A DNA stretch of 64,000 bases from Lumbricus rubellus. Its lineage: Eukaryota; Annelida; Clitellata; Crassiclitellata; Lumbricidae. The stretch covers positions 16,357,620 to 16,421,619 of the forward strand of contig OX243814.1 in the NCBI GenBank assembly GCA_945859605.1. The letters are read 5' to 3'. The notes under the pieces are model-generated. The model had not been told where the DNA came from. It was given only the letters and a program-made list of their open reading frames with translations, and did not search any database. Below, piece after piece: positions 1 through 12,979 of the stretch. The first letter of the stretch is position 1. Each line of letters begins with the position of its first letter. Made by a program: the position numbers and the translations under genes.

Positions 1-329
1 TTTTACTTTGAAGTGTGATATGGGGCTATGGATGGCCGCTTTTCTTTCTGAACAGCTTATGCACATGTGTAGTGATTGTCCTACGTAGATATCGTTTGTG
101 CGTGTGCGCTTTGTTTTTGGAGATAACCTTCATGTTTGGTTTACTTCCTTTTGTTATGCTTCTGTATTGTCTTCTCAGTTTTCAATATCAACCGTAGTGA
201 GTACGTAGTCCGATTGTCCTATAGATGCAGATAATTAAAATTTTGTTTAAATGATTACTCCTCCCTTACCCCCCCCTCTTGGTAGTTTTTGCCATCTATT
301 TTCCTGTTTTTAAATTATTCTGTTCCCAG

Positions 330-3300
330 CAAAGTGCCGACGTACATTCTTTGGCTGGCACCGAAGGGCGCACTCGAAATACACGAAGAGGCCTGGAATG
401 CATTTCCATATTGTAGGACAGTTGTCACGGTAAGAGGGCGCCACCGTCAGGTCAGCTGACGGTGGCGTATATTCAGTTGAGCCTGGCTCACCAACTAGTG
501 TAGACTACTTGTAGATGAAGTTTCTGTTGATGTATCCAAGAAATAATTTCTTTCTTTATTATAGTTATTAAAAGTAAATATTTCGTTACATTTCTTTATT
601 TTCTGCCGGTTTTGAGTGATTTTTCCTTCCATCTTGCGTTCTTTGGCTTCGTAATAAGTGTAGTTTTTAGTTTTAGTACTCTTGTTCTTGTGTGGTCTTA
701 TTTGGACTTCAAGTTTATTGATCGCTTAATTAATTATCCCTCTTGTCATGTCCATGTTTTTCACACATTGCTAGCATTCAGATAAATTGCATAAGATTTG
801 CTTTGCTGCACATTGCCAGCAGTTTATATTAGATTTATGTTTGCACATAAATAAGTATACAATACATTGTGCATACTGCTTTAATAATTGCAAGGCATGC
901 ACATAAATTGTGCATACTTATTTATGCAATGATTAATGTGTTAACGCTGCTAATATGAATTGCATTTTAAATAGTATTAACCTACAATTTAAACTCTCTG
1001 ACCTAGTTTGATTTTTGAATGTCTTTGATCAGTGACTGCTCTAGGGTCGTGTGTCTAACTGATTACTATTGGCTGGCCTTGTTGACCAATGACCAACTGT
1101 CAGCTGATACAACAGCTAATCAACACCCCTCCTCCCCACTGATTGACATGCATGACACTCTACTCTATTGAGACTGTAGCTTAGAGGATTAATACCAGGC
1201 ACCAGCTTATTCATGAGGGCTTTGTCTTGTCAGAGCCACCAAGTGGAGGTTCAAATCCAGTCCAACTGCATCTGGTTTCTGTGTAGTTCTTTTGCGGTAG
1301 GATGCTATAATAATAATATTAATGATAATTACGACAATTTATATGGTGCAGTAACACAGCTACAAGGGTGCCTTAGAAAGCAACTAAATAATGCAAATAC
1401 AAAACTTGCCAAGGAAAGCCAGCTCTAGCACGAATCATAATGTTTAAAAGAACAACAGGACAAGGTTTAATGAATCCATATTTATTTCCTCAGACTTCAA
1501 CTGTGGTTTGGCCAAACTTTGAACCATGTTAAAGTGGTTATGATTTACGAACAGAGAATGGATGATAGCAGGGTCCTGCTGTTAATTTGGTGGTGGTTGC
1601 AAGAGAATTCAGGTGACACAAAGGCATTAAAAAGTCTATACTTTGATCTAGGTCACTTTCCTACCACATGATTCTTCCTTGATTCTGCTGAATGTAACCT
1701 GAACTGTCTGTCATTCCTGCAGGGTCTGATTTCATTTATCTGGCTGCATCAGGTGCAACTTTCAACCCAAGGCCACAAAATTTGATACAATCTTTCTGCT
1801 ACTGTCAATCATGTATCACCTTGTGCTGCCTTCAAAACCTTGAGCATTAAGTTCGATTTCTTTACCTTTGGTATTTGGTGTAATTGAAGAGCCAATTAGT
1901 AAACAATATAAAGTGCGGTCCTTTGGTATAATTTTTTAATCTCTTTCCTTGGCTTATTGACATAATGTCAAAATGTGTGATATTACAATGGCAGCCTGTT
2001 GTCTGATCTTGAAATAAAAGTTTATGATCAGTAGTGTTTAAGAGATGGTGAGTTTGAGGCATTATTGTTGTCTTGCTGACATTGTTTTTTTACTTGTGAC
2101 ACCTTTGTAGAATCCAGACTACATGAAAGAGAATTTTGTAATAAAAATCGAGTCCATACACTTACCAGACAAAGGGGAGACGGAGAATGTGAGTTGATGT
2201 TTTCCTCGTGTCATACGTGTGGCAATCTGTGCTATTAACAAGTTCATTAGGTTTTTTTAGCAGCTGTGGCTTCTGGTCTCTGTTTTTATTGATGGTTTCA
2301 GCTGAGCTATGCGTTGGCGGTCATACATTTGCAATTTATCTATGCAAGTCATATGCTTCTCCTCATTGTTCTGCTGTCTCATGTTACATAGGCAGATTTT
2401 AAATGCTTTTTCTGACAATTATTGGCTACTTATGATACTTGTTGTCATGCACTACTTCTGCCTGGAAAATACTTTCTCTTCCATGGATATTGGATAGTCC
2501 AACAAAGAAATAACACTGATTGAAGTTACGATATACACTCATGTGTAATACACGAGTCCTTACTTTATGTATCTCAGCAGACCACATTTATATCAGACCT
2601 GTGTTTGTTGTTCAGTCAAAAACTATGGTGGTAGCTTTTACTTTGTGTAAATTTATGGAAACATAAACACTTCTGAGTGCATTTTCATCATAATTATATT
2701 GTGATGATGTTGCTGATAAGAGGTCAATAAGTATTTCATCTTTAGGACAATATGTATACATGTGCTTACTTGCATGATTTGCGATATGAGTTACTGGCAC
2801 ATAGAGAACAAAACTCTCTTAATTGCCTAGCAAATCAGTATTTTCTGTTTTAACTTTGAATAAGATGTTTAACTGATGACTGAAAGGTCCCAGCATTGTC
2901 TGGTGTGTGTTTTGGACAACTGCTGCATTATCTTTTTTGTTTGCTCATGGTCTTGTGATGTATATTGTATAAGATCTAAGAGAGGTCGTCATCTCTTCAT
3001 CATGTTCTAGATGTTTGGTACATTGTGTGTTTGAGAGTCTGTATAAACAGTTAATTAAGCGATGTCCAGTTTTATTGGTAAACAATCTTTTGTTCCAGTT
3101 CATTACATTGTCGTTGGTGCATATATTTGTGTTGTGGTCATTTGATGAGTTATTGTTTCTGTTCCGCAGGCGCATGGATTGGATCAGGAATCTTTAGTCA
3201 AGAGAGAAGTTATTCGAATCGATATCGCCAACGATCCGGTGGATAGAAGAGTTAGTCACTTTTCTACTCACAACATGATCCAATAAAATTAGATTAATAT

Positions 3301-6300
3301 GTTGCATCTCGGTTTACTCATGTTACATGGCCAATGGCCATGAATATATTTTCTTATGTGCAACAAAACATGTAACAAAACAATGGTCCAATTCTGTAGT
3401 AAATCAATGCGCCTACACTGCAACTGCGCTGTGCAATAGTGTCGATCTAGCAACACTTTTCTTAGTCTAATGTTGATTGAAAATTCCAGCTTTAAACTTT
3501 GACCCATCCACAATCTCCAAATGGACTGACATTTTATAAAGTGAAATAAAAGTGAAATCCTTTATACGAATATTCTTTGTTTTACCAATTCCTATCCACA
3601 TTTGTCTGTTCAACCGCAGTACAGGAACTTTCTATGAAGATGGTAGAGAGTCAGAGTGTATTTGTTTTAGGCAATAGAGACAGAAAGAGAAACGAGTGTA
3701 AGAAACTAAGGATGGATTGGAGGGCTGAATTGCAGTTAATTTTTGGTAATTATTAAGCTCGGGCCACATACATGAGGGAAAAGTTAAGTACTATGTGCTC
3801 GTTTCGATAGGCTGCACGGAATGTTGACAACAGTAAACATAAATTTCAGAAGGAAGATCCTGACACAGCAACAATATTATTATTATTATTATTATTATGT
3901 AGCTAATGGTTTACTAACCAATATATAATTAGACTGTGATATAGCGACTGTTGGAAAGATAACTTTGGGTAATGTTATAGCAAGAGAAGAGGGCGACATG
4001 TCAGTTAGAGTTGAAAATTTAGAAGATATGGGTCAGTTTACAACAAGAATTTTGTAAAGGTTTTTAAAGAGGCTAATAGGTTGTGAAGAAGTTATATGAT
4101 TCGGAAGAACATTCCAAAGCCGACCACTACCCTAGTATTTGATAGAAAGTTGTTCAATTTTTAAGCATGCATATTCACTACGGTAGAAATTGGCTTGCCT
4201 AGTGAAGTTTAGAACCTGTAATAAAATATTGCTTTAAAGTAATTTTTTTCTTCGTGTCACTTGTGAAACTATGGAATTTAAAACAAGCTGAGACAATACA
4301 CAGATCCAAGGGGTGCTATTCCGGGCAGATGGAACAAGCACAAAAAAGTATGATGCTTTAAATTGTGATGTTCTTTGTATTGGGTTTGCTTTTTAAATGA
4401 ATACCGAAATAATATATAATTTTATTCCTCATTTTGCTGTTCTATGTGTTGCTGTAGGATTACAAACCTGATGAAGATCCGAGCACTTTCAAATCGGAGA
4501 AGACCGGCCGTGGGCCGCTCGTCGGACCGGGCTGGGAGAACGCCGTCAACCCAGTCATGTGCTGCTACAAACTCGTGACGGTTGAATTCAAGTGGTGGGG
4601 GCTTCAGGGAAAAGTTGAAAAGTTCATCCACAAGGTGAGCAGTTGTATTGATATGTAGCACCTCTTGCCGTACACACCAATCAGAGGTGCTCCCTGAAAG
4701 GCCCATTGTAAAGCAAGTGGTTTTGAGATGGCAGAAAGAAGCACTTAGATGACCAGTAACAGTGTTGTTGGAGAGAGAGCCGATACATGCGGGAGATTTT
4801 ATCTAATTGGTCATTGTTTGCTGGTGACTGGATGAATGTTTTCTTATTGTTAAAGAAATATATATTGTAATTGCTTGTTTATATAGCACCGTTTTAGGGA
4901 AACTTTTCATTTGTGCTCTCGACCTGTTCACACAAAAACAGCGATGTCTGCCAATGGGTCATGAACTGTGAAACAAATGTCTTTGCATGGTATGGAAGGC
5001 TGTTCCATGAAGTGGGTCCTGAGATTGAGAAGGAACGGTCACCATACCTTGTAGGAGACTGCAGAACATGTAGAACATTGTTCTATGAGGATCATAGCCA
5101 GCATCAGTTCCTATTGTCTGCTAACCAAATACAAAAGTCCAAGATGTGGTCTGGCATTGGATTGTTAATTGCTTTCTAGCTTATCAAGCACAGTTTGTAT
5201 GTATGCACATTGCATATGAACATTTATATAGCACCTTACAATAACCCTACAAAGGCACTTATTTGTAGTTTGTACATAGGTAATCGGCTGAGGTCCTGTT
5301 ACTACAGATAATGATAGCGTTAACCCTTTAATGCCGGAGGGTATATTATTTCCTATACCATTTACTACCATCTCGGCATTAAAGGGTTAAACTATTTTCT
5401 GACACTGCTGTAATTATCTGTGGTTGCTGTTGATTGTTCTGCTTAGGCTGAGCGGCGAATCTTCACGAACTTCCATCGCCAGGTCTTCTGCTGGACCGAT
5501 CAGTGGCACGGCCTCACAATGGCCGACATTCGAGCCATTGAGGACAAGACTAAAGTGGAATTGGATGAAGTAGGTTTCATGTCCACTGACTATACTATTA
5601 TATAGGAAAGCAATCAGCAGCAGCCTTTTGTTTACTCAAAACATTAAAAGAGATATTCATTCAGAGCATTTATATAGCGCCCCTTCAAGAAACTACTCAG
5701 AGGCGAACCCAACCGCAACCAAAGTTTAGATATGTAATGTGTGTATGTATATATGTATATTTAATAATATATATATATATATTATGTTGTAACGTAACAT
5801 GTAGTAACATAGGATGTGTTCGTAATATGGGAACTGTGTATTGCTGTGCTTTGTCAGTTTCATGCGAGCTGCCATCTAAATATCTGAATATCTGTCTTAT
5901 CTAGGAAGTAATTTAAACTTATTTTTTAGATTGTGCAAAATATTCAAGATTGATGAATGTATAATGGTAGCTTTTTTGTTGTTTTGTAAATCTCATGGTT
6001 ATGTGTTTGAAGGCATGTACATTGTTGTACACTGTATTGTACCGTATATGTCATGTGAATGCATAAATGGTTACAAATTTGTTTTGAGAGTTGAAGGAAC
6101 TCACAAACCCATTTGGAACCAATGTGCATTACTGCATATAAATATGGACTTAATGCATGTGTAATTGTGTATATGCTTATGTGTAGTTTGTTGATTATAT
6201 GCAACGTTTGCATAAACGCATCACACTTAGCATATATGCATACAGAAACATGTTGATATGTTCTACACTAGTTAAAACAATTGTCTAAAATCAGTTTCTG

Positions 6301-7019
6301 CAGTGTGTGGAAATACACTTCCTACTCTATTGACTTTAAAAGGTGGTTTGTTGAGCATTGCTTTCAATCCCATCTGCTGATAATAATGTGCTACAGTAGG
6401 TTTTGTGTAAACTTACTGAGTGCAATATTCCTAGGAATTTATGTTGCACCAATCTCAGGAATCTATTCGGCTGAACTCTTAATTTGCAAACGCGAAGCCA
6501 CTATCGTGCTCTAGCATTTCTATAGTGGCTTTGTGAATTGTTTTGTAATTATTGAGATTCATACATACTATCATACATACTTTACAAGTCTACATACATG
6601 CTGTATGTTCATTCATGTCTGCTTGCATACACTTGTACAATCGTGCATGCAAACATACCAGTATATATAATAATAATATTTTATGGCTCTCTTATTGAGA
6701 GCTTGCTAGTGGTTAATGGATTGGTTATAATAAAGAGTAATGTAAAATATCAGGGTGTTGACCACATTATCTTAATATGTACTTCGTGAAAGCCGATTCA
6801 TGAGGGTAAGTTACAGAGGGGCACGTTTTTGCTAAGCAACAGAGGGGCACGTTTTTGCTAAGCAACATGGAGGGGGGGACAGCCTGGCACATTTTGACTT
6901 GGCTAGGGGGTCATACATATTTACAATTGTATATGTAAATTAAATTGTCTTTACGCTATTGTGTTTTTTAGCAACGGAAGAAAGGACCTGTACGTGGCAC
7001 CAAGGAGGAGGGTGACTAG
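330..7019 (+). CDS. PITPNA/PITPNB-like: Class I phosphatidylinositol transfer protein, 3' six exons (partial)
   Basis: Coding exons: 330-429, 2111-2188, 3170-3250, 4458-4634, 5447-5569, 6972-7019 (stop TAG 7017-7019). Each has an AG acceptor and GT donor, and phases join to 201 residues plus stop. The family shuttles PI and PC between membranes in the cytosol. Visible family signatures: [13 protein letters not shown] then NPDYM (the Asn after the first junction is an inositol-contacting position in PITP-alpha), [11 protein letters not shown] (with the regulatory Ser), the membrane-inserting Trp pair in [16 protein letters not shown], and [14 protein letters not shown]. The protein stops soon after the C-terminal helix ([12 protein letters not shown]), as in single-domain PITPs and unlike PITPNM/RdgB, which continue. 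Human PITP-alpha has about 271 residues, so roughly 65-70 N-terminal residues, including the Thr/Lys lipid-contact pair, lie upstream of the window. Whether it is the alpha or beta type cannot be decided. Confidence 0.93.
5320..5390. mobile_element. 71-bp MITE with TTAA ends (piggyBac-like), copy 1
   Basis: A near-perfect inverted repeat with arms TTAACCCTTTAATGCCG and CGGCATTAAAGGGTTAA encloses a short centre holding CTACCATCTCGGC. Element ends starting CCC inside a TTAA duplication are the hallmark of piggyBac-type insertion. It lies in the intron just before PITP exon 5447-5569. A second copy is at 7896-7961. No coding capacity. Confidence 0.75.
6795..6870. repeat. Short tandem duplication, about 31 bp x 2
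   Basis: CAGAGGGGCACGTTTTTGC followed by TAAGCAA occurs twice in direct tandem, then a G-rich stretch. It lies in the last PITP intron about 100 bp before the terminal exon. Confidence 0.7.
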
Positions 7020-7895
7020 ACAGCCTTAGCCAATTTTATTCGGAAGATGCATCTCGCGAGGAAGAAGCTGCTATGTTATCACCGCAGTTGTGCGTTTAAG
7101 TCTATATATATACATGTATATAGAAATATATATGTATAAGAGAGAACTTGTCAGCCCTAAGTCCTAGAGTATTCTAAATCTGATGTACAGCAGAGCCAGG
7201 CACGGACATCATTTGTTTCTCCGTCAGAGGAAATAATTCAGCGTATATATTTTGTGTAGATTCGGTTGTATTGTGTAAATATCTGCCTTGGATCGGTCGA
7301 GGTGATTGTGTTCTTGTCTCGTGAATGTTGTCGCCTGTCCAACATCTTCGTTTGGTCGCTTCAGTCGGTGTTACTACTTGGTGGAAATTCCTCAGTCTCT
7401 TCCAGCCTGCATTCAAATCGTTAGGTTCTTTGTCAATATTATTATTATGTAGATAAGAACTCTTCTTTTGTGGCTTTTGTAGCGATTAGTTCTTGCGTCG
7501 GCCAGGATTTGAACAATGCGTCACAGAAACTGAGTTGTATTCCATGTTGCGTACAAACCAATGTGTGCGTTAACAAAGAGTTTCCAAATGCGGCTGACTT
7601 ATTGGTACATTAATAAAGAATTTCTCAATGCTTGGAACCCTGGAAAGACTACTGTAAACCCAGACCTTGTCCAAGACTCTACTGTTTGTAATTCTGTTGG
7701 TACAATACATAGGAACTTAGGAAGTGAGCATTGTGCAGTGTAGATGATGGTTCTTGCTTTGTTCTTCTAGGAGAGAGAATAAGAAATGCATGACATGCTG
7801 TCAGTTGCTTATCTCATTTAAGATTCAAATTACCTCTGTTGTCATCTTTTGGCTCGTCATATCAACTTCTGTGTAATTGCGGAGAAAGTGGACAC
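7020..7895 (+). other. Probable 3' UTR and downstream flank of the PITP gene
   Basis: Noncoding sequence directly after the PITP stop. It contains AT-rich runs (near 7100-7140) and one AATAAA-type hexamer in TTAATAAAGAA near 7610 that could serve polyadenylation. The 3' end is not determinable without transcripts. No other gene is visible here. Confidence 0.35.
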
Positions 7896-7961
7896 TTAAC
7901 CCTTTAATGTCGAGATGGTAGTAAATAGTATGGGAAATACACTCCAGCATTAAAGGGTTAA
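7896..7961. mobile_element. 66-bp MITE with TTAA ends (piggyBac-like), copy 2
   Basis: Same family as 5320-5390: TTAACCCTTTAATG at one end and CATTAAAGGGTTAA at the other. The centre (GAGATGGTAGTAAATAG) is the reverse complement of the copy-1 centre, so the two copies lie in opposite orientation. TTAA is present at both ends. Confidence 0.75.
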
Positions 7962-9365
7962 GCAATTGAAAAAATATATATATATAAGTGGAACTCTCGA
8001 CTGACAGAGCAGATTTGTTGAGCTTGCTTACATGATGTGAATAGGTCTGTTTTGTTTGCGTACGCTTACTTAAGTTCAGTGATCTGTCTGTGCTTGTGTT
8101 TAGGCGAAAACATTGATCCCTCATTTGCCAGCTATGCTTTTTCAATATAGACATTTCACCTCACTTTACCGTGCCTGACCCATTGCTTAAGTACCACTGA
8201 GAAGATTTCTGAGTGGTGTGGTGTTCCATCCATTGCATAACAAGCGGGTCTCTTTGGTAGTTATTAAGTGATGAGTTGCACTTTGGCTTGAGACGACCAA
8301 TTTTCATCACGGCCATATGTATCGCGTTTCCATATATACACTTCTGTAGCTGCACTGCAAATTTCCTGTTGTTTGCATCGTTGGCTTGCCGCCTTTATTA
8401 CAATTAGTTGTAGTCAAAATCCATGACTCTGCTGTTTACGAACTGAAAATGTCTTTGATCTGAATTCACAGTTTCCTAGATTTTGTGTGTAATTATGAAA
8501 ATGTGCCTCTGGCAGAATCCAACATGTATTGTATCTGTTTGCAGCTATTGAAACTGTACGACAAAATTCCTTTCTTTGTATGTGCTGTGCAAACAGCCTG
8601 ATGAAGTTCAGTTTTGATGGATAAAGTAGAAGATTTAAATGCATATGTCATGTGTTTTATGTCTATTAGATGACTTGATGTAGAGAGTAACTTGCCCAGC
8701 AAAAGTTATTACCTCTAAAGATAGAATAAAAAACTAGAGTATTAGAAAAAAACCGATGAAATCCACAAACTGATATCTAACAATTTATGATTGCGTGGAA
8801 GATTCAGAACTTCTAGGAGCATTGCATTCGATGTGATTTTGTGTCCTAGGAGGCTAAGACGCATGACTGGTAATTGTCTACGTCTTGAGTTTAACCTTTC
8901 TCTAACTTCCTACCTGCCACAGTTGTTCTTCATTCTTGAATGAGTGTATGGATGTAAGGGAAACAACGAGACCACCTATGCTGTAGTATTGAAGCAGTTA
9001 CTACCTAAAGTTTCCATGCAGTTTATTATAAGAGTTCAAATTGAAATCTTCATGCTTAAGAAGCCATCATCCGTTAATAGCGGAAGTATATTTTTTATGC
9101 TTCCCAGATAGGCAGCATTTAAAGTATATTATCAGCTTATTTCCCCAACCTTGGGCAGATGATGGCAAGTGTCTGAGATATTGTCATTCTAAATAAGAGT
9201 AGGCCTACGTGGCCAAGAGCCCTGTAGTTGATGTAATTGTTTCGCAGCCAGATTTGGTTATCATTTGGTGCCAGCTGGAAATATACTCTTAACATCAATT
9301 GACTGTCAAGCACAATTTAGTCACTGGACTAATTCTCAACCTGCAGATACCGTAGAGGTATAGTT

Positions 9366-9530
9366 GTGCTTATAAAAGTTTGATCAGAGCGTGCTCAAAA
9401 GTTTTTTAAACTGTTCTTTAGGGGCTATTATCCATATATTTATTATCCATATAATTATTATATGGATAATAGCCCCTAAAGAACAGTTAAAAAGCTTTTG
9501 AGCAAGTTCTGATCAAACTTTTATAAGCAC
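9366..9530. repeat. 165-bp hairpin: long inverted repeat with arms of about 75 bp
   Basis: The left arm begins GTGCTTATAAAAGTTTGATC, and the right arm ends with its complement, GATCAAACTTTTATAAGCAC. Between them both arms carry CTGTTCTTTAGGGGCTATTA and its complement with few mismatches, and a short AT-rich loop separates them. Probably a foldback MITE. I see no convincing target-site duplication. Confidence 0.8.
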
Positions 9531-9960
9531 ACAGAGAGGAGCTAATTTGTACACAAGCATAGGGGTCTGCAAAATGTCAGAATTTCAACAGGGGCAGGGT
9601 AAGAAATACGATTTTTTTGCCTACAGCTGTTCTCAGTTACAAATTTACAATAGATAAGTGAATTTCCTCTTTTGGCTATAATTAGTCATTTGAGTGCTGC
9701 AAGGCATTGATTTAGGATGCAGTCCATGGCTACGTATCTTAGGCTTCACTGTCATGATATCTAGGAAGTTTCATGTCCTAAGTCTGATGTGGTGTTCGCA
9801 GCTGTTGGTGTAATCAGGCGGTAGTATTAGGGCTATGTAATTACTTTGCTTTGAAGGTATTTGGTTCTGCAGTGATGTTTACGATATACTGTGTATAATT
9901 ATAATAATTATAAGTGCGCTTGTCCAATCATGCTTACGCTAATCAAGGACTAATCAGAAA

Positions 9961-10175
9961 GTTGGTGGTGTAGGGGTATGTTCAGTGCCTTGGAGCCAGA
10001 GGGTTACGAGTCCGAATCCACCTCAAGCTGCTGCATGGGGACCATGACTTCTGAGGCCGATCAAGTCCATCACTCGCAACTGCTCTTGCACTATGGTGTA
10101 AAACTCTGATTCAGTGTCAATGCTGTATTTGGGAGCGCCTCTGAGTAGAATTTCTTGTATGATATTTATTAATAG
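9961..10175 (+). mobile_element. tRNA-derived SINE, copy 1
   Basis: The 5' part is tRNA-like: GGTGGTGTAGGGGTATG resembles an A box and GAGTCCGAATCC a B box. The 3' part ends GGGAGCGCCTCTGAGTAGA then TTCTTG, the tail shared by many copies in this window. Related copies: 28306-28520, 40232-40449, 54090-54298, 62063-62270, 63452-63648. Confidence 0.7.
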
Positions 10176-10288
10176 CGGCTAAATAAAAGGTCTGCAATCT
10201 GCACTTAGCTTTACCTCACACAGCTTAGGCTAAAGTGGGTTCTGCAGTGGAATGGGACAACTTTCTTCTTTATATAGGCACTTAGCAC

Positions 10289-12979
10289 TTAGTCCGTCCT
10301 TGCGCTGGCAGCGCATCGGGCGACACAGCCTCTCCACGTTATCCTGTCTTCTGCAGTCATCCGAGCATCCTCCCACGTCATTCCGCCGTCTTCCAAATCC
10401 TGAGTAACCGTGCTTCGCCAGGTCTTTCTGGGTCTTCCTCGACTCCTTTTCCATCCCGTCGGCGTCCAATCCAGTATCTGCTTTAGATTTCTCTCCTCTT
10501 CCGATCTATGAACGTGACCCAACCAACGTAAACGCATCTTCTTCATCATGTCTTCCAGTTTCTCCATAGATGTTCTCCTTCTTACTTCTTCATTTCTGAT
10601 CTTGTCCCTCCAAGTGATCTTCAATATCCTTCTCAGCCAACGATGATGTGCTGCCTCCAGTTTCTTTATATTGGCTTTTGTCATAGGCCATGTCTCTGCC
10701 CCATACAGCAACGTTGTCAATACCAAAGCTCTATACAATCTTGTCTTTGTTACTATACTGAGTCCTTTGTTCCTCCATATGTTGTTCAACCTTCCAAATG
10801 TGGCATTGGCTTTTCCCATTCTGCTACCAATCTCCTTATCACAGCTGCCATTGTTTGAAATAGCACTTCCCAGGTAGCAGAAGTGCTCCACCTCCTCCAG
10901 TACATCCTCCCCAACTTTGATGTTCTCCGTCGTTGTCCATTTTCCTATTTTCATAATCTTTGTTTTTGTGGTGTTGATCTTTAATCCGACCAGACCCGCC
11001 TCTCTCTCCACACTGTTCGTGAGTTTACTCATCCCTCCCCAAGACTCCTCCAGTAGTGCTATATCGTCCGCGAAGTCTAAGTCCGCCAGCTTTCCGGCTC
11101 CTTCCCACTCCAGTCCACACTCTCCATCTTTTGTGCTCTCTGGTATACCATATTGTGCGAGGATGTTCCACACCACAGGTCTTTGGACGCTGTCAAATGC
11201 CTTTTTGAAGTCGACGAAGTTGACAAGCACATTAACATTCCCCTCTACGCACTTCTCGATAATCTGTCTCAGTATGAAGATCTGCTCGCTGCATGACCTG
11301 CCCTTTCTGAAGCCCGCCTGTTGTTGTCTCAGAATGTTATCTACTGCGCCCTGTATTCTTCTCAAGATTATGCTGGCCAGCACCTTACCAGGTATGGAGA
11401 GCAACGTGATTCCTCTCCAATTATTGCAATCACTAAGGTTCCCTTTCTTCGGCAGCGGTATGATAATCCCGTCTCGCCAATCTCTTGGAACCTCCCCTGT
11501 CTTCCATATCATATTGCATAGGTGCGCCAGGACTCTGTTCATCTCATCACCTCCGTTTTTCAGCTGTTCTGGTTGTATATTATCAACTCCAGCAGACTTT
11601 CCATTCTTTAATCTTCTCAGCGCTTCTTCTACCTCTTTCTCCGTGATATCTTCCAAGTTCACATCCAAGGTTGGTAGACATTGTTCCTGTGTGAAGTCGT
11701 GCATAATCTCTGGTTCTGGGCAATTTAGGATTTTGTCGAAATGCTGTCTCCATCTTGCTGCCTGTTCCTCGTGTGTTCTAAGTGTGTTTCCTGTAGCATC
11801 TTTAATTGGCAACCTTTGCGCCATCCCTCCCGTTAACTCCTTTGTGATCTTGTATAGTGTCTTCGAGTCGCCTCTCTCTGCCGCCCTCTCTGCCTCCTCT
11901 AGACGGTTCTCCGTCCACACCTTCTTGTCCTCTCTGCAGCGTTTCTTTACCTCCTTGTCCTTCTTTCGGTAGTCTTCGCATATATCCTCTGCATTTGTTC
12001 CTGTGTTGTATGCCTGTTCTCTCCTGCTTTGAGCTCTCTAACGTTCGTCGATTGCTCCCCATGTACCTTCCCTGATCCATGTTTCCTTCCTTGTTCCCCT
12101 CCTCAACCCGATCACTTCTTTCGCCGTTTCGTTAATCGTGTTTTTTATCCTCGTCCAGCTTTCCTCAATTGACTCCTGTTCTGCTCCCTGTTCGCCCAGT
12201 ATTTCAAATCGGTTCTTTAATTCCAGTTGAAACGTTTCCTGCACCTCCTTCCTGCTTAACTTGGCTACATCTATTACCCCATGCTCCTGCTTTCCAATCT
12301 GTTTCTTCAACTTTAGTTTTAATGTCGCAATAACCAAATGGTGATCTGAGGCAGCATCCGCTCCTCTGTATACCCTCACGTCCTGCATCGCCGTTGCCCA
12401 TCTCTTGGAAATGCAAATGTGGTCGATCTGATGTTTAGTCTTTCCATCCGGGGATCTCCATGTCTCTTTATGAATGGTCTTATGTTTAAACATGCTTCCC
12501 CCTATCTTTAGTTTGTAGTTGCTGCAAAAACTGAGCATTCTCTCTCCATTGTCGTTCCTTTCTCCAGCAGCCTCTGCTCCTATTACATCCATCCATCCAT
12601 CTCTTTCCTTCCCTATCTGCGCATTGAAGTCGCCCATGACTATTCTCTGGTCGTGTCCCGGCACAGTGTCCATGACATCCTGCAACTGCTCGTAGAAGTC
12701 ATCTTTTTCCTCGTCCGTGGCCATATTTGTTGGTGCATACACCTGTATTATAGTTGTCTTCGTATGTCTAGTCTGGATCCTGATGGTGATTATTCTGTCG
12801 CTTACCGGCTCCCATCCAATTACCGCCGTTGCCATTCTTGCATCGATTGCTATACCTACTCCTCTTTCATGCCTGGTTCCTCCAGAGTGGTATATATTCA
12901 TTCCTTCAGATGTAGTAATTCCGCTTCCTGTCCATCTTATCTCGCTCATTCCCAATATCCTCAGTTTGTATTTCCTCAT
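10289..12979 (-). pseudogene. Non-LTR retrotransposon (LINE) ORF: APE endonuclease + reverse transcriptase, 5'-truncated and damaged
   Basis: One reading frame of 897 codon positions on the - strand, split by a single in-frame TAG at 12038-12040. Upstream part (12979-12041): apurinic endonuclease-like domain with RILGMSEIRWTGSG, VMGDFNAQIG, KHQIDHICI and a C-terminal SDHHLV, the order expected of LINE endonucleases. Downstream part (12037-10289): reverse transcriptase with IIPLPKKGNLSDCNNWRGI, QQAGFRKGRSCSEQI, VDFKKAFDS and FADD (11063-11074), then a C-terminal region with GAETWPMTK and RRILKITWRD. The stretch between the AFDS block and FADD is much too short (junction near 11138): a segment of the polymerase core, including the usual SGV-QG block, is missing without a frameshift. 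No start Met or 5' end is present. It resembles the RTE/craniofacial-development-protein-2-like endonuclease group; the clade is inferred. Not functional. Confidence 0.9.

Noticed and set aside
15..197. 60-codon hydrophobic frame at the left edge as the preceding PITP exon
   Set aside because: Does not resemble the PITP segment expected before 330 and has no donor in the required phase.
10643..11972. 351-codon forward frame and smaller forward frames over the LINE
   Set aside because: Antisense shadows of the reverse transcriptase frame on the - strand.
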